64,000 nucleotides of DNA, taken from positions 434,001 to 498,000 of the forward strand of contig JAKSXM010000279.1 in the NCBI GenBank assembly GCA_022575985.1, given 5' to 3'. A program made the position numbers and the translations under genes. The notes under the pieces are model-generated. The model made no database searches, had not been told where the DNA came from, and saw nothing but the letters and a program-made list of their open reading frames with translations. This stretch comes from Anagrus nilaparvatae. Taxonomy: Eukaryota > Arthropoda > Insecta > Hymenoptera > Mymaridae. Positions 37,401 through 48,352 of the stretch are shown in pieces (within the stretch, counting starts at the first letter, position 1; each line of letters starts with the position of its first letter).

Positions 37401-40400
37401 ATTTAGAAAGATTTAAAAAAGACCTTTAAGGCAAGAAATATTTAACATGAGTAAAATTTGAGCTGGAAAGTAAAGCCAGGTTTTCGTAATTAAAAATACG
37501 AATCGTAAAAATATTAGTGAAAATTAATTAGTGTAAAAAACCCTTGAAAAAAAAAAAAATTAATAAGTTTGAGTAAATGAAGATTGAAATATTCTTAATT
37601 ACGAGCACAAAAGATAAATATCGGTAATTTGTTCATAAAATATAAAACTATGTCAGTATTAAAAAATTTAGCCTATTAAATAAACATTTGCATCTTTAAT
37701 ATTCTATTAGAGTATTAGAGCTTTTTGCATATTATATTCAACGTGAATAATATAGCTATTAAAGGTTTTTTTTAGAGACGCAAAAAATTTATTTATTAAA
37801 AAATATATAACGTTATAATACCTAGCTATTATAATATTTTAAATGACTTTAATTTTAACTGTAATTAATATTTGTCTATCTGAGTAAATGAATCCTTATT
37901 ATTTAGAACATGATAATTTATTATATGCAATATGGCTAGACTTTATTTGTGCTATAATAAAGAAATATTGTCAAGGTATATATATTCTTGTGTTTTTATA
38001 ATTTTACATTTTCTTTATTATTGCATAAGCAAAATTTTTTTAAATAAAATGAAAATTACGGAGTTTAAATGAAAATGAGTTTTGAAAAAAATGCTTTCTT
38101 TGAGACAGAATAAATATTCTTTTCAGTAATCAACATGGGGGGGGGGGGGTGATTAAGGACTGTATAAGTATAGTACGCAATTTTTGGTTTGCACAGTGTC
38201 TAATAAAACGAAGAGTGTAGTGTATTCTATTGAATTTTTTCTCAGTTACTATAATTTGGGAGTTCCATGAAAGCTTGCTATCTAGCATCCCACCCAAACT
38301 TTTAACTTTCTCTGAAAAAGGGATTTAATTCCCTTGCCAATGTCAATTTATAGATCTAGATAGTTTAAGTTTTCTACAAAAGCAGGTGTGCTGAAGAAAA
38401 TGGCCTTAGTTTTTTTGTGATTAAAATAAAGTGATGCCCAGTCTGATATCTTACAAGCAATGAGAGTAAAAGTATCAATAGCAGGAAGTGCATCTTCAGG
38501 AGGGATCTGAATATAAGCTTGAAGATTATCTGCATATAATAAATGAAAGGTGCCTGGAGGTAGATGAAGTTTAAGGTCGTTTATGTACAGGCAGAAAAAC
38601 AATGGACCCAACACTGAACCTTGGGGAACACCAAGGTTTGTAACAAGAGTGCCAAGATCTAGATGATTTGGAGGCTACCTGGAGTTGTCTATCTTTAAGA
38701 TAGGATCTTATCCATAATAAAGCTGTCTTAGAAAAACCCATATCCTTAAGTTTAACCAAACGTCCGGAAGGCGATATGGTATCAAACGTCTTACTAAAAT
38801 CAAATAAGAACAGGAATGTGTCCAGTTTATTTTCCATGCCACGTTTGATGTTATCTGTAAGTTTGATAAGGGCAGTTACAGTGCTGCTTGCTTTTCAGTT
38901 TCCGTTTGGAGAGGATCAAGTAAGATATGATCAGTTCATGAGCTAGCTTTTCAAGAACCTTTGACAAAAAGCTCAGGAGCGCAACCGGTCTGAAGTCAGA
39001 GACAGATGTTGGGGTCGAGGACTTTTTAATCGCAACTAGGAGCAATTTTTTCCAAGCTGCAGGGAAAATCCCATTTACCAAAGAAGCATTCAATAATTAT
39101 CACTTTTTTGGACTTAGCAAAGGCTTTCGATACAGTAAACCACAAAATCCTGCTATCAAAACTTTACAGATGTGGTGTGAGAGGTGGGCCTCTGGAGTTT
39201 TTAGAGAATTATTTATCACATAGAAAGCAAAGAGTAAAATTAAATGATGTACTGAGTGATTTCCGTGATGTCTCAATTGGTGTACCCCAAGGTTCAATAC
39301 TTGGTTCACTGCTATTCATTCTTTACATCAATGACATCTTTCACATGCTCCCTGAGGATTGTATTTTTTCTTATGCAGATGATACTGCAATTGTAAGTAG
39401 TGATAAAAATTGGATAAATGCACAAAGAAAATGTCTGAATATCTTAGTAAAATCTATACATGGCTGAATCAAAATTATCTATCACTAAATAAGGAGAAAA
39501 CAGTTTTCATGGCGTACGGTTCCTACACTAATAGTATACCCAAAAACATAGATGTTTTCATTGATGAATATAAATTAACCAGAGTAGAAAAAGTTAAATA
39601 CTTGGGTTTAATTTTTGACCTGCACCTGAAGTGGAATTACCACATAGACTCCATAATAAAAAAACTCGTTACTTGTTATTTGTGCTTAGTAAAATGTCTC
39701 TTAAAGTAAATAAAAATATATTAATGCAAATCTATTATGCACTTTTTTAAAATATTGCAATTTATGGTATTGAGGCTTGGGGTGGTGCCTACAATAATGT
39801 CTTAAATTCACTGAGCAGTATACAGAATAGGTTATTAAAAATCATTAATGTTGATTATAATAATGTCCTAACAATCAAACAAGCTTTTATATTAAATTCA
39901 ATATTAATTCAATATGATAATCTTAAAACAGATTTTTTGAACAGCACTAGTATAACCAGGAATAAAAATAAATACTTAAAAATTAATAAAACCATTGGCA
40001 CAAAAAATCATAAATATGTAGCTATTAAGCATTTTACTTTACTCCCCAAACAATTAAAAACCTTAGATTCAAATAAAAAAGTAATTAAAAATAAAATTAA
40101 ACAATTTATTCTTTCTTCAAATTTCTAACAACAACTTCTGTATTTTCAATTTATCAAACTAAATTTCTAATTTTTCCATATTAGCATTGAGCAAATTATA
40201 ACTAGAAATATATATTTTATTTATTTATTCAAAATATATCAATGTTATCATATTTAAAAATTTCAGAAATGTCTTCTGTGATTAAAATTACATAAAATAA
40301 CCACTGTTTTAAGTTGATTTAATTAAATTAAATTATGTACTTTTTTTTTTTATTTTTCTCTTTTATTATATTTTATACTTTTATAACTTTTTTCTTTTTT

Positions 40401-43400
40401 CTTTCTAAACTAGTACCAGCACATGCGTACGGATTGATTTGACAATCTCTGCACGGTACAACATATGCTATTGTAAATATATGTATATTGTATTACTGGT
40501 TCAATAAATAATAATAATAATAATAATAAATCAATCAACCAGCAATGGACCTATTGTTGGTAGAGACTAAGCAATGACTCTCTGAGGAATGCCATCATCC
40601 CCAGATGCTTGATAACTGAAGTGAGCTACGGCCAGAATCACATCATTTAGGGTGACTTTTGAAAATTTGAAGCCTTCATTTGAGGTGTTTAAGATGAGCT
40701 CGTTAGTATTATCCAGATTTTCAGAATCTGTTGTAGATAATCCGGCAAAATGAGTATTGAGGTCATTTAGTGAAAAACCATGAAGATTAGTCATTGAGCT
40801 GGACAATAAACCAAGGTGCCTTAATTCGCACCATACATCTTGATTGTTATTGAGTGCATTGGTGATTTGCTCTTGATAGAAAGTGCTTCGCACTAATTCA
40901 GAGAGTGCTTCAATTTCGTCCGAGATAGTAATGAGCTCACTTAGAAGTGAGGGATTTTGGGATCTGACATATTTGCGTTCTGTTGCTTTACGTTTGATAA
41001 TGAGAAGCTGTATCTCGTCATTGATCCATGTATGTTTAATTTTCTTGGGAGTAATGGTTTTTATAGGAGCTAGCTTATCCATTGCTAGCTGGAGATTATA
41101 GGTCAAGCATTCAAGTGCCAATTCAGTTTCAAGATTTGAAGCATAAAAAGGCTCTTACTCACAGCCAGTCAAGAACCCATTGATGGCTTCCGGCATGACA
41201 TCATTGAATTTCCTAAAACTGAAGGTTTCACTAGGAGGCTTAGGCATGAATAATTCAATTTCTACATCAATGAGGTTGTGGCTGGTGTGAATGGAAGCAA
41301 CATTATTGTTAAAAGATAAAACATTATCATTACCATCAACGAAAATTACGTCAATCCAAGTTTTTGGCTCAACTGTGCCTGGAGGACGATTTATAGCTTT
41401 ATGGTCTACAACTTGAAGCGACAACTCTTCAGCCAGACTACAAATGAGCTGACTATTGCTGCAGTTTTTGAGTAGATCTGCATTAAAATCTCCCATGACG
41501 ATCTTATGACTAGAGGAGCAAAAATCGCGTAAATTATAAAGAAAATCAGAAGTATTATTAAAAGGTACTTTGGGAGACCTATAAACTATGCAAACAAGAA
41601 TTGTAGGAGTTTTGTCGTTCCATACTTTGCATATTAAATATTCAGGTTTAGTGGTTTACCTGGTCCTTCAGTGTCAGATTGGACAAGAATTTGAGCTCTA
41701 AAAGTGTTCCGAAAGTATAAAATTACACCTTCGCCTTCAGTATTACGATCTTGCCTTAGTGTGCTATATCCGTTGATGTTTATTAAGTGATCATCTACAA
41801 CGTCACCAAAACGCGTTTTTACAACTCTCATGATATCATAAGAGGGGTCATCAATTAAAGATTGCCGAAATTGGTTAATGTGCCGTTTGAGAGAAGTTGC
41901 ATTAACAAGCCCTGCCTTTAATGTTCCCCGTATGTCATCTAGTCATTTAGTGTGATCTTTTTGATATTGACAAAATTGATCTCTGTGCCAAATATATTTA
42001 AAACCTAGATTCTTTGCGATTCTTCTAAGAGATTTAAATCTCTGGTATTCAGTGGTAGGTAACACATCGTTTATGATGAGTTTAGTATAGGGTACTTGAG
42101 TGGCAAGTTCTATGCTTAGGTTGGAAAGGTCCAAGTCGCGAGTAGTATAATAATTTATTTCACATTTTAAAGTCATTATCTGCTTTACACGTAAGGATGT
42201 AGTTAGTCGTACTGTTAGCGAAGGAAAAAAATTCTTACACTGTAAGAATATTAATTCCTTAAATTTTCAAGATTTATCTTAAATCAAGCAATTTCTATAT
42301 AATTCCTCAGATAATTTCATGATTTAACCGACGATATTAATAAAAATATTTTTTTTTTCTAATTATATGAATTTTTAAACAATATTTTTACAAAGTAGAC
42401 TATATAGAAATCATTTTACTTGAGAAAATAATTTTAATTTTAAAAAATTTTAAATAAATTTTATCTTTTTATATTGAAATGTTTAAAAAACTATATTGCT
42501 AGTTTTCATTCTAAAAATGAAAACTATTTGATACCTTGTCTTTTTGCCAAGAATTTGGGATGAAATTTTTATCAGAAGTGAAATGATTTTTAAGGATTTT
42601 ATAAAGAGAACAATCAGAATTTCATTTACGGGATGGTTATTATTATTATTATTATTATTATCAGGTTTATTTGTTTTAAAACATAATACAGTAACACTCT
42701 TGTACAGTTAGTTAATCAATATATACATAGTAATTAAGTAAAGTAAGATATAATAAGTTTTTTTTTACAAATAATTAACAATATCATATATCATTAATAA
42801 TTATGAGCAATTATGCTAGAAAAAAGATTTGGTTTGAATAATTTGGTTTAGCAACAATCAGTAGTCAACAAATATGATAAATTTTTCATAAATTATTGGT
42901 CAATCTTAGGTATACTCAGTTAGTAGTCAATAAAAATTAAAATACATACTTATATAAATATAAGGTATATGATGGTCACTTTTAAAGTAAATAAAAGTAA
43001 ATAAATAGTTCAATAAGTTAATTAATAATTTGCTAAAGATGTTAAATGTTATCTTGGTTGTACAGATACTGTTATATTTTCTTTTTAAAAATGGAATATG
43101 AGGATACATTCCTTATGCAGGGAGGGATATTATTCCAGAATTTTCCATATTTAATTTGGAATGAATATAGCCCCCAATCATATAAGTAGCAGAGGATATT
43201 TCAATATCTTTACGAGGGCCACGAGAAGGTCTGTCTTTTTCATAAGGTTTAAATAGGGATGTGAGGGACGGAGGTTGTTTCATACCTATGACTCTATACA
43301 TAACTAGAGACGCAAAGTAATCCGTTCGTGTCACATTGCGCATCCAATGAAGTCGTCTTCTGAATGGGGTTATGTGCTCTTGTCTTTTTATACCAAAGAT

Positions 43401-46221
43401 GTACCGTATGCAAGAGTTTGATAATCTCTGTAGTTGATCAGCTAGTTGTTTGGAAATATCAGAATAAACTACACTGCAGTAATCTAGATGAGGAACTACA
43501 AGAGACCCAATAAGACGTTTGCGCAGATTTTGAGAAGTACAAGGTCTAATAAGTCTAAGACCATAAAGTGCTCTATTGACTTTTTTAGTAACATAATGAA
43601 CCTGGTGTTGCCAAGATAGTGTACTATCTAAGACCACATTTAAGCTAGTCACTTTATCAGTGACTGAAACAAAGTCGCCATTTGAATTGATGGTTATGTT
43701 GGAAATGTCTAGGTCAGTAAATAGTTTTATTGTATGTGAGATGCTACAATTTTTGCAGTGTTGGAGAGCCGAAGAATACCTTGTTCAATTTGGTTTGCCG
43801 GTACTTGAACATACACATGGAGGTCATCAGCATAAAGTAGTCTAAAAATGTTTTCTGAATCTAACTGATCTTTGAGATCATTCATATATATATGAATTCT
43901 CTGAGGCCATAGGTTAACAACGCACACACATAACACTGACACACAGACACAACACAGACACTTACACTGACACAACACACACCGCCCATGCACAGGCGTA
44001 AGCCTCCTGTGGGATGCATGTGGACTACCCTCATGTATACGTAAAAGTCGGTAGAACAATATACAATATACAATATACAATATATATAAAAAACCGGTTT
44101 GTGTAAACACAACCTAAATGCATGGAACATGTTTACTTCCAAATGAGGACTAGATATAATACAAATGTTACTCAACATTACAATACAATTTTCTATTGTT
44201 GTAATTAGTAATTATCACCTTACTAGTTGTTAAGATTCTAAACCCAAACTATTTTGATTCCCTAAACCTGAATTATTATATGTCCCTGAACCTGAATTAT
44301 TACAAGTCCCTAAATCGATATTATTCTAAGTCCATAAACCAGTATTATCCTAAGTCCTTAAGCCCAGATTTTTCAGTCTTTTAAAACTATTTTATTTATT
44401 TATATATACTTCCCTAATTATTCTAAGTCTTATTTGACCCCCCCCCTTAAATAGGACAAATTTGACCCCCCCCCCCTTAAAAAGGACAGATTTGACCCCC
44501 TCCCCCCTTAAATAGGACAAATTTGACCCCCCCCCCTAAAAAGGACAAATTTGACCTCCCCCCTTAATTTTCAAGTTCTGAAGTACCCCCTCCCTATAAA
44601 CATGTTCCATGTTAACAAAAGAGGTCCCAAGACAGAACTCTGAGGCACTCCTATGTTTGTTTCACGATGGTTATTGCTTTTTAACAATCAAATTTTAGGA
44701 AAAACATAACGAACTTGCGAGGCCCCTCAACTTGCCCTGAAAAACTTATCCGAAAACTTACATGGTCCCAGAACTCCCTTGAAGGGTGATAGATAGACCA
44801 TGTATAGAGCTCTCTTTAGGGCTGTTTGTATATTACATTTTAATTAGGTTTTTAATTTAACGATTAATCGGAAAAAACTCGGAAAATTGAATAACTATCA
44901 AATTATACCTATTTTACCAATTTATTATTTTTCAACAAATGTTAATTTTAAAATTTTTATATTTTTGAAAATTACTTTGAATATGAAATGTTAATTTAAA
45001 ATTTTTATTTAAGTGATGGTATCAAGAGTTGATGAATCTCTTGGACAAATAATATCATCTTTGGGAGATAAAGGAATGCTTAATAATACGTTGGTCTTAT
45101 TTATAACGGATAATGGAGGTGCACCAGTTGGAAAATCTCGTAATTATGCATCAAATTGGCCATTAAGAGGTGTAAGTAAATAGAAATCTTTTGCAAAAAA
45201 AACTCAATATACAGTTAATTAATTAATTCTTATTTGATTATTCTAGACCAAATATACTTTATACGAAGGTGGTGTCCGAGGTGTAGCAGCAATATGGTCA
45301 CCAAGATTTCGTGAAATGGCAAGAGTATCAAATCAGCTAATACATGTCACCGATTGGTTACCAACATTATTTGCTGCAGCTGGTGGCGATATTAAAGATT
45401 TGGGAAATATCGACGGTGTTAATCAATTAGAAGTATTAAATATGGGTCGTGGTCACGCTAGAGATAAAATTCTTTTGAACATTGATGAAGTAACAAGAAC
45501 TGAAGCTGTTATCAATGGAAGATTTAAACTTTTGAAAGGTAAACTGAAAAAATAATTAATTAATTAAAAATTTTTAACTCAATTTTTGTTATTTTGAAGG
45601 TTCATTTTATAACGGTTATTATGATGGTATCGAAGGCGAAATACGAACGAATTCTAAAACACCACAATTTAACAGTACAAAAATATTAAAAAGTGCTGTA
45701 TCAGTTGCTATTAGAGAACATCTTGGTGAACCAATTACACAACCAAGCACTATGTTCGTATTAAGATCACAAGCAACTGTACAATGTTGGCATAATACAA
45801 CAATATATTTTGATAAATATAATTTAGCACCTTGTAATGTTACGGAATGTTTATTTGATATTGTTAACGATCCATGTGAAGCTATTAATATCGCTAAGAG
45901 TTATCCTAAGGTAAAATTAAAAAAAAATTTTTTACTTTTATAGCAGAATTAATCATTTAATGACTAAATAACTAATCTTTTCAGATTACTAACGATCTTG
46001 AACTTTACCTACACAAATACGAAAATATCGTTAGCAGGCAATTAAGATTACCAGTTGATTGGTTAGCTGATCCAAGACGTAACAATTATACTTGGCAACC
46101 ATGGTTACCATATGATGTTTTGTATGCGTATCCAAATGCAGCAACAGCAATTGGTGCATTAGCTATATTTGCACACATTGGTTTATTATTGCTAATTGTT
46201 GGTCTTAGAGCATTTATTTGA
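22478..46221 (+). CDS. Arylsulfatase B-like sulfatase A, 583 aa, eight exons
   Basis: Exons: 22478-22600, 30719-30878, 33355-33581, 33689-33932, 45014-45171, 45247-45538, 45600-45910, 45985-46221; phases agree throughout. A signal peptide (residues 1-23) precedes a type I sulfatase fold with the arylsulfatase B order: metal-binding D39-D40, [10 protein letters not shown], the formylglycine site C78-T-P-T-R82 (Thr where CxPSR has Ser), [19 protein letters not shown], and [13 protein letters not shown] with the active-site Lys. All expected catalytic residues are present. The family hydrolyses sulfate esters such as N-acetylgalactosamine 4-sulfate in glycosaminoglycans. The end is a hydrophobic stretch of about 28 residues, suggesting a membrane or GPI anchor, unlike soluble human ARSB. 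Introns 1 (8.1 kb), 2 (2.5 kb) and 4 (11.1 kb) are filled with transposons. An in-frame ATG at 22355 would add 41 residues and bury the signal peptide; 22478 is preferred. Confidence 0.9.
23594..26177. mobile_element. Foldback element, about 2.6 kb, in intron 1 of sulfatase A
   Basis: Left arm 23594-24203 (starts ATATGAGCAATTATTTTAAA) is the near reverse complement of the right arm about 25378-26177. Shared blocks run in mirror order: AAAAGTGCTACTTAATTT, GGAATCGTAA, ATCGATATG, CACCTATCGCCGAT, the ATACGAAAAACACGGTTTT block, GGAAAAACCACT and TTTAGGTAAAACGACCC. The right arm is longer because another repeat is inserted at about 25806-26022. The loop holds a second, smaller inverted repeat (ATTTCGGGATGTCGTCGAG at about 24461 and its complement at about 24600). 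No transposase frame. Confidence 0.85.
25806..26022 (-). repeat. Dispersed MITE-like repeat, copy 3, nested
   Basis: This segment is absent from the matching position in the left arm of the surrounding foldback element, where AATCTTTTT joins directly to GGCACC, so it inserted after the foldback arose. On the minus strand it shares GTAAAGAATGGCCCAAATCG, CACGTAAATTA and TCCGAGGCGAAGCCGAGG with the copy at 47298-47430. Confidence 0.75.
26727..27042. mobile_element. Palindromic MITE, about 316 bp
   Basis: Arms of about 155 bp, nearly perfect reverse complements, start CGCCAGCCATACTAATCTCG on both sides and meet around CAAATTATTGCAAAATTGGC. Blocks such as CGAATCCGGGGTCC and GACCACGAAATTCG occur in both arms. 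Non-coding; lies in intron 1 of sulfatase A. Confidence 0.88.
27297..28592. mobile_element. Foldback element, about 1.3 kb
   Basis: Arms 27297-27752 and 28140-28592 are inverted copies. Mirror blocks include CGGTTTGAAAAAGATCTCTC, CCGCTGCTTTGGACCTC, GAGACCTCTATCTCAGCAAC and TTGTATATTACAAATATATA. A unique loop of about 390 bp separates them. No coding frame. It lies in intron 1 of sulfatase A, 250 bp from the palindromic MITE. Confidence 0.87.
28664..28716 (-). repeat. Dispersed repeat end with TTGGTTGAA motifs
   Basis: On the minus strand this reads ACACGGTAGAGCTGCTTTGG followed by TTGAA and a second TTTTGGTTGAATTTT. The same CACGGTAGAGCTGCTTTGGT block followed by repeated GGTTGAA/TTCAACC occurs on the plus strand at 63074-63196, so both are copies of one interspersed repeat. 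Confidence 0.7.
30941..33272. mobile_element. Long foldback element, 2.33 kb, arms of about 1.05 kb
   Basis: Ends are CCCGCGTAGTTTTAGATTAT at 30941 and its reverse complement ending at 33272. The arms (about 30941-32000 and 32250-33272) are almost identical: in the outer 140 bp I find a single difference, so the insertion is young. The outer part repeats short CATATATGG/CCATATATG motifs. A spacer of about 250 bp separates the arms. No coding frame. No clear target-site duplication is visible. It forms most of intron 2 of sulfatase A. Confidence 0.93.
35128..35246 (+). rRNA. 5S ribosomal RNA gene
   Basis: 119-nt match to insect 5S rRNA. The internal promoter is intact: GAAGTTAAGC (A box), GGATGGGTGACC and CTTGGGAACACCGCG (C box), and it ends in a long T run at 35245, a pol III terminator. 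Stem I pairs (CCAACGTT with AACGTTGG), an inner stem pairs as ACTTTG with CAAAGT where common insect 5S has ATGTTG/CAACAT, a compensatory change, and CTGG pairs with CCAG around the loop. The fold argues for a functional gene, though a 5S-derived SINE head is possible. It sits in intron 4 of sulfatase A in the same orientation. Confidence 0.82.
35794..36700 (+). repeat. Satellite-like array: six monomers of about 154 bp in two trimers
   Basis: A block close to AGTACTTTCRTGGAAATAAA followed by TGAGGTACTACATCCAAA recurs at about 35794, 35934, 36088, 36242, 36396 and 36552, spacing 140-156 bp. Monomers three apart are more alike than neighbours: CGGTATCAGATCCAAAAAAT occurs only in monomers 1 and 4, GATTCGAGATATCGAGTAAA only before 3 and 6. 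That is a higher-order repeat of about 450-460 bp present twice. It ends in a TACA/CACA microsatellite (36691-36728). Non-coding. Confidence 0.8.
36863..36935 (-). pseudogene. 5S rRNA fragment (3' part), inverted
   Basis: On the minus strand it gives the 3' 60% of a 5S gene: AATTGAGCGCGGTTAGTATA, GAGTGACCGCTTGGGAAC and AACGTTGG followed by a long T run. Several substitutions (GCGATAACG for GCGTAACG, TATACTTAAAT for TACTTGGAT) damage the internal promoter. The 5' part is absent on this side. Confidence 0.75.
37150..37267 (+). repeat. Direct repeat of 5S upstream DNA plus 5S nt 1-30
   Basis: This segment matches 35040-35157 (TTAATTGTTTAAGRCAATTA, then CGTCCAACGTTCATTTCACT and TTGAATGCACCT) and stops abruptly after the first 30 nt of 5S. 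Together with the inverted 3' fragment at 36863-36935 it looks like a second 5S locus broken by rearrangement. Confidence 0.72.
38137..38149. repeat. 13-bp G homopolymer
   Basis: An uninterrupted G run in otherwise AT-rich DNA, at the degraded 3' margin of the minus-strand LINE. Confidence 0.9.
38150..42176 (-). mobile_element. Non-LTR retrotransposon, degraded, split by a nested LINE
   Basis: Read from 42176 downward: the C-terminus of ORF1 ([13 protein letters not shown], the conserved end of FP25K-like LINE ORF1), then ORF2 with an apurinic endonuclease domain ([20 protein letters not shown] at 41490), a linker (41121-40567), and after a 1.4-kb insertion the reverse transcriptase: [41 protein letters not shown] [14 protein letters not shown], and LLYADN where the catalytic box should be YADD. 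A frameshifted C-terminal part fades at about 38160. Stops and frameshifts throughout, plus the D-to-N change, make it inactive. Lies antisense in intron 4 of sulfatase A. Clade not resolved. Confidence 0.85.
39095..40530 (+). mobile_element. 5'-truncated LINE nested in another LINE
   Basis: Starts inside a reverse transcriptase frame ([39 protein letters not shown], intact SYADDTAIV, then [14 protein letters not shown]) and continues, with a frameshift near 39710, through the C-terminal region to an (AAT)n tail at 40505-40530. TCAAT lies on both sides (39090-39094 and 40531-40535), a target-site duplication; removing the insert and one copy restores the minus-strand LINE. It is a distinct, younger family than its host. 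Confidence 0.87.
42638..44700 (-). mobile_element. Second minus-strand LINE fragment with an interruption
   Basis: From 44690 downward: [13 protein letters not shown] of a reverse transcriptase; the frame then breaks off at about 44600. It resumes at about 43880 with IYMNDL..., [14 protein letters not shown] (YADD intact), a 180-residue C-terminal part (43652-43113: [28 protein letters not shown]), and an (AAT)n tail at 42638-42662. The motif style is that of the LINE at 38.1-42.2 kb, so the same or a sister family. The gap 43890-44600 is a later insertion or expansion rich in simple repeats. Confidence 0.8.
44432..44566. repeat. Minisatellite, five units of 28-31 bp
   Basis: Units ATTTGACCCCCCCCC plus TTAAATAGGACAA start at 44432, 44460, 44490, 44521 and 44549 with variable C-run lengths. 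It lies in the segment that interrupts the second LINE. A nearby CAATATA repeat (44056-44090) and CA-rich DNA (43920-43985) occupy the same segment. Confidence 0.88.
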
Positions 46222-47297
46222 CTGGAAGGTGATGGTGCTATATTATGCACTAATGGAAATAAAAAAAATAAAAAAAAAATTATTCAGAAAAGTTTTGTAA
46301 ATAAGGATTAATTTATATTTATTAGACTAGAGTTAATTTTAAAATGTTACTTTAGTTTGTGTTTACTGGGTAGATTTTCATTTTTTCAAAGATTTAATAA
46401 ATATGTGTAACAAAATGTAACTTTTTAGAAGAAACTTGAAATATTTTTGAGAAATTTTTATACGAATTTGAGTTAATTGATTGTAGTACTTAGAAAGATT
46501 CTACTGAGGTATTAAATTTCATTACATTTCTGCTTAGTAATAACAAAAAAAAGTGATTTTTATTTTAAATAATTTTAAGCTAAAAAAGAAAGCATTGAAT
46601 GAGGTTTTAATTTTAAGTAGTATTTAAAGAAGTGAATGTTTTTGATAATTGTTTTTCATAAAAATCAAAACATTATTTTTTATAATATTTTAATGTGATA
46701 TTTGTAATATTTTGTTTTAAAAAATCTGAATAATTCAAAATGATCTAAAGAAACTTTTATATTAGAGGCAAAATTTTTGTAAAATGGCCCCTGGCTACAA
46801 GCTGTTTGACTTTATAAATGTCACAAATTATATCTTTGATTTTTTTGGGCTGTTTAAAATTTGTTTCAAAATGAATGATTCAGAATTGAGGTTTTCCAAA
46901 AAAGTTTGATCGGGCACAGCCAGTTTCATGTCTAGGGAGCTAAACAATTTAGGAATATTGAATATTTTCTATGAGTGAAGCTTCAATGAATATATTTGTC
47001 AGTTTTTTAGTTTTAAGGTGTACTATGATAATTAGCAGGGCCCATTTTGTGAATTTTGGCTAATTAGTCCATTAAGGCTGAAGCAAGAACTAGGTTTGGT
47101 GTAAGGTGAAAACCTATTTTTATTAGGACATTGGACCAAAACTACCATAAATAAGAAAAAAAAATTACCCTGTCAAAAAAAATTACCATATTTAGACTAA
47201 AATTTCAAGGATAATTTCAAATTTTGGTCAAAATATGATAATTTTTTTAATACTTATTTTTACCAATTTTAGTCTAATGTCCTAATTAATAGTATAT

Positions 47298-47430
47298 TAC
47301 GAGCCCGTGTCCAGAAAAGTAAAGAATGGCTCAAACCGCACGTAAATTACCTTCCGAGGCGAAGCCGAGGTTTATTAGGATTATTCTTTATTTATGGACA
47401 AGGGTCGTATACGATTTTTCTTCGTCGTAG
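47298..47430 (+). repeat. Dispersed MITE-like repeat, copy 4
   Basis: Begins ATTACGAGCCCGTGTCCAGA, contains AAAGTAAAGAATGGCTCAAA, CACGTAAATTACCTTCCGAG and GCGAAGCCGAGG, and ends GTATACGATTTTTCTTCGTC. It is the most complete representative and links copies 1, 2 and 3. Confidence 0.75.
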
Positions 47431-48317
47431 ATAAATAGGTTTGAACATCAGATCAAACATAGTTTTTGCTTCGGGCTTAATTGGTTAAGAAACTACGATA
47501 TTACTGCTAAAATTAAAATTTTTATTGTAATAAAATAATTATTAAACTAACGTGTAAAAAATTTATTTTAATAAGTGTAGACAATCGTCTTGGTTAAGTA
47601 AGGAGTTACCTACATTTAACAGTACATACTGTATTTGTTGATAGTAGTACTTTTTTCACCACCAGAACAATAAAATAATTGCTTTTTTATAAAAAAAAAT
47701 TTTATCGAATATTGTAACATAAAGTTTTTTTATATCAAATTAGATTTTTATGATTTAAATTAATAAACAAATTTGATTAACTCTGTTAATTTTTAATTTT
47801 AAAGTAAGTTTAAATATGATAATAATAGCAATAAAAAATTGTTTAAAAATGAAAAATTTTTATGATTTTTTTTATTTTATAGATAAATTAAAATTGATAG
47901 TCAAAATTTATACGAAAATTCATATTTTATCTTTAGAATTTTAATAGTCAATGTTTTATATTTTCTATTCTATATTTATTTCTGTGTAAATTATAATATT
48001 TAATACAGTGTAACCTCGATAATTCGAAGCTCTCGTTTAAATTTTACTTATTAACATTTTTTTTTAAATCCACAATTTTAAATGAAAAAATTCAAGTGTT
48101 CCCATATAAAAAGATTACAAGTCTAAAATATTCGCGATGCAATTTACTACTCTTCCTCTTGTAGTCAATTAAAAGTAGCATTTGAATCTGATCCTTTCCC
48201 ACTCTACGGATACAATTAAATTTTGATTAATATTTAAGAAACTTAAACCATCAACTTTAATATTATTAGCTTTTGGACCCCTCCGAAATTTTATGGCCCC
48301 TCCCGAAAAAATTTTCG

Positions 48318-48352
48318 AAAAGTCGACGCGCTACCGATTGAGCTATCAATGC
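48318..48352 (-). other. tRNA-like 5' fragment
   Basis: On the minus strand it reads GATAGCTCAATCGGTAGCGC followed by GTCGACTTT, a good match to the D-arm and A box of a tRNA. No B box or acceptor stem follows, so this is not a complete tRNA; it could be a truncated tRNA or a SINE head. Confidence 0.45.

Noticed and set aside
43882..44178. Minus-strand Cys-rich frames resembling a small toxin or defensin
   Set aside because: The Cys pattern comes from a CA/GT-rich simple repeat; no signal peptide and no real precursor structure.
48318..48352. Complete tRNA gene
   Set aside because: Only the D-arm region is present; no acceptor stem, anticodon arm pairing or B box can be found around it.
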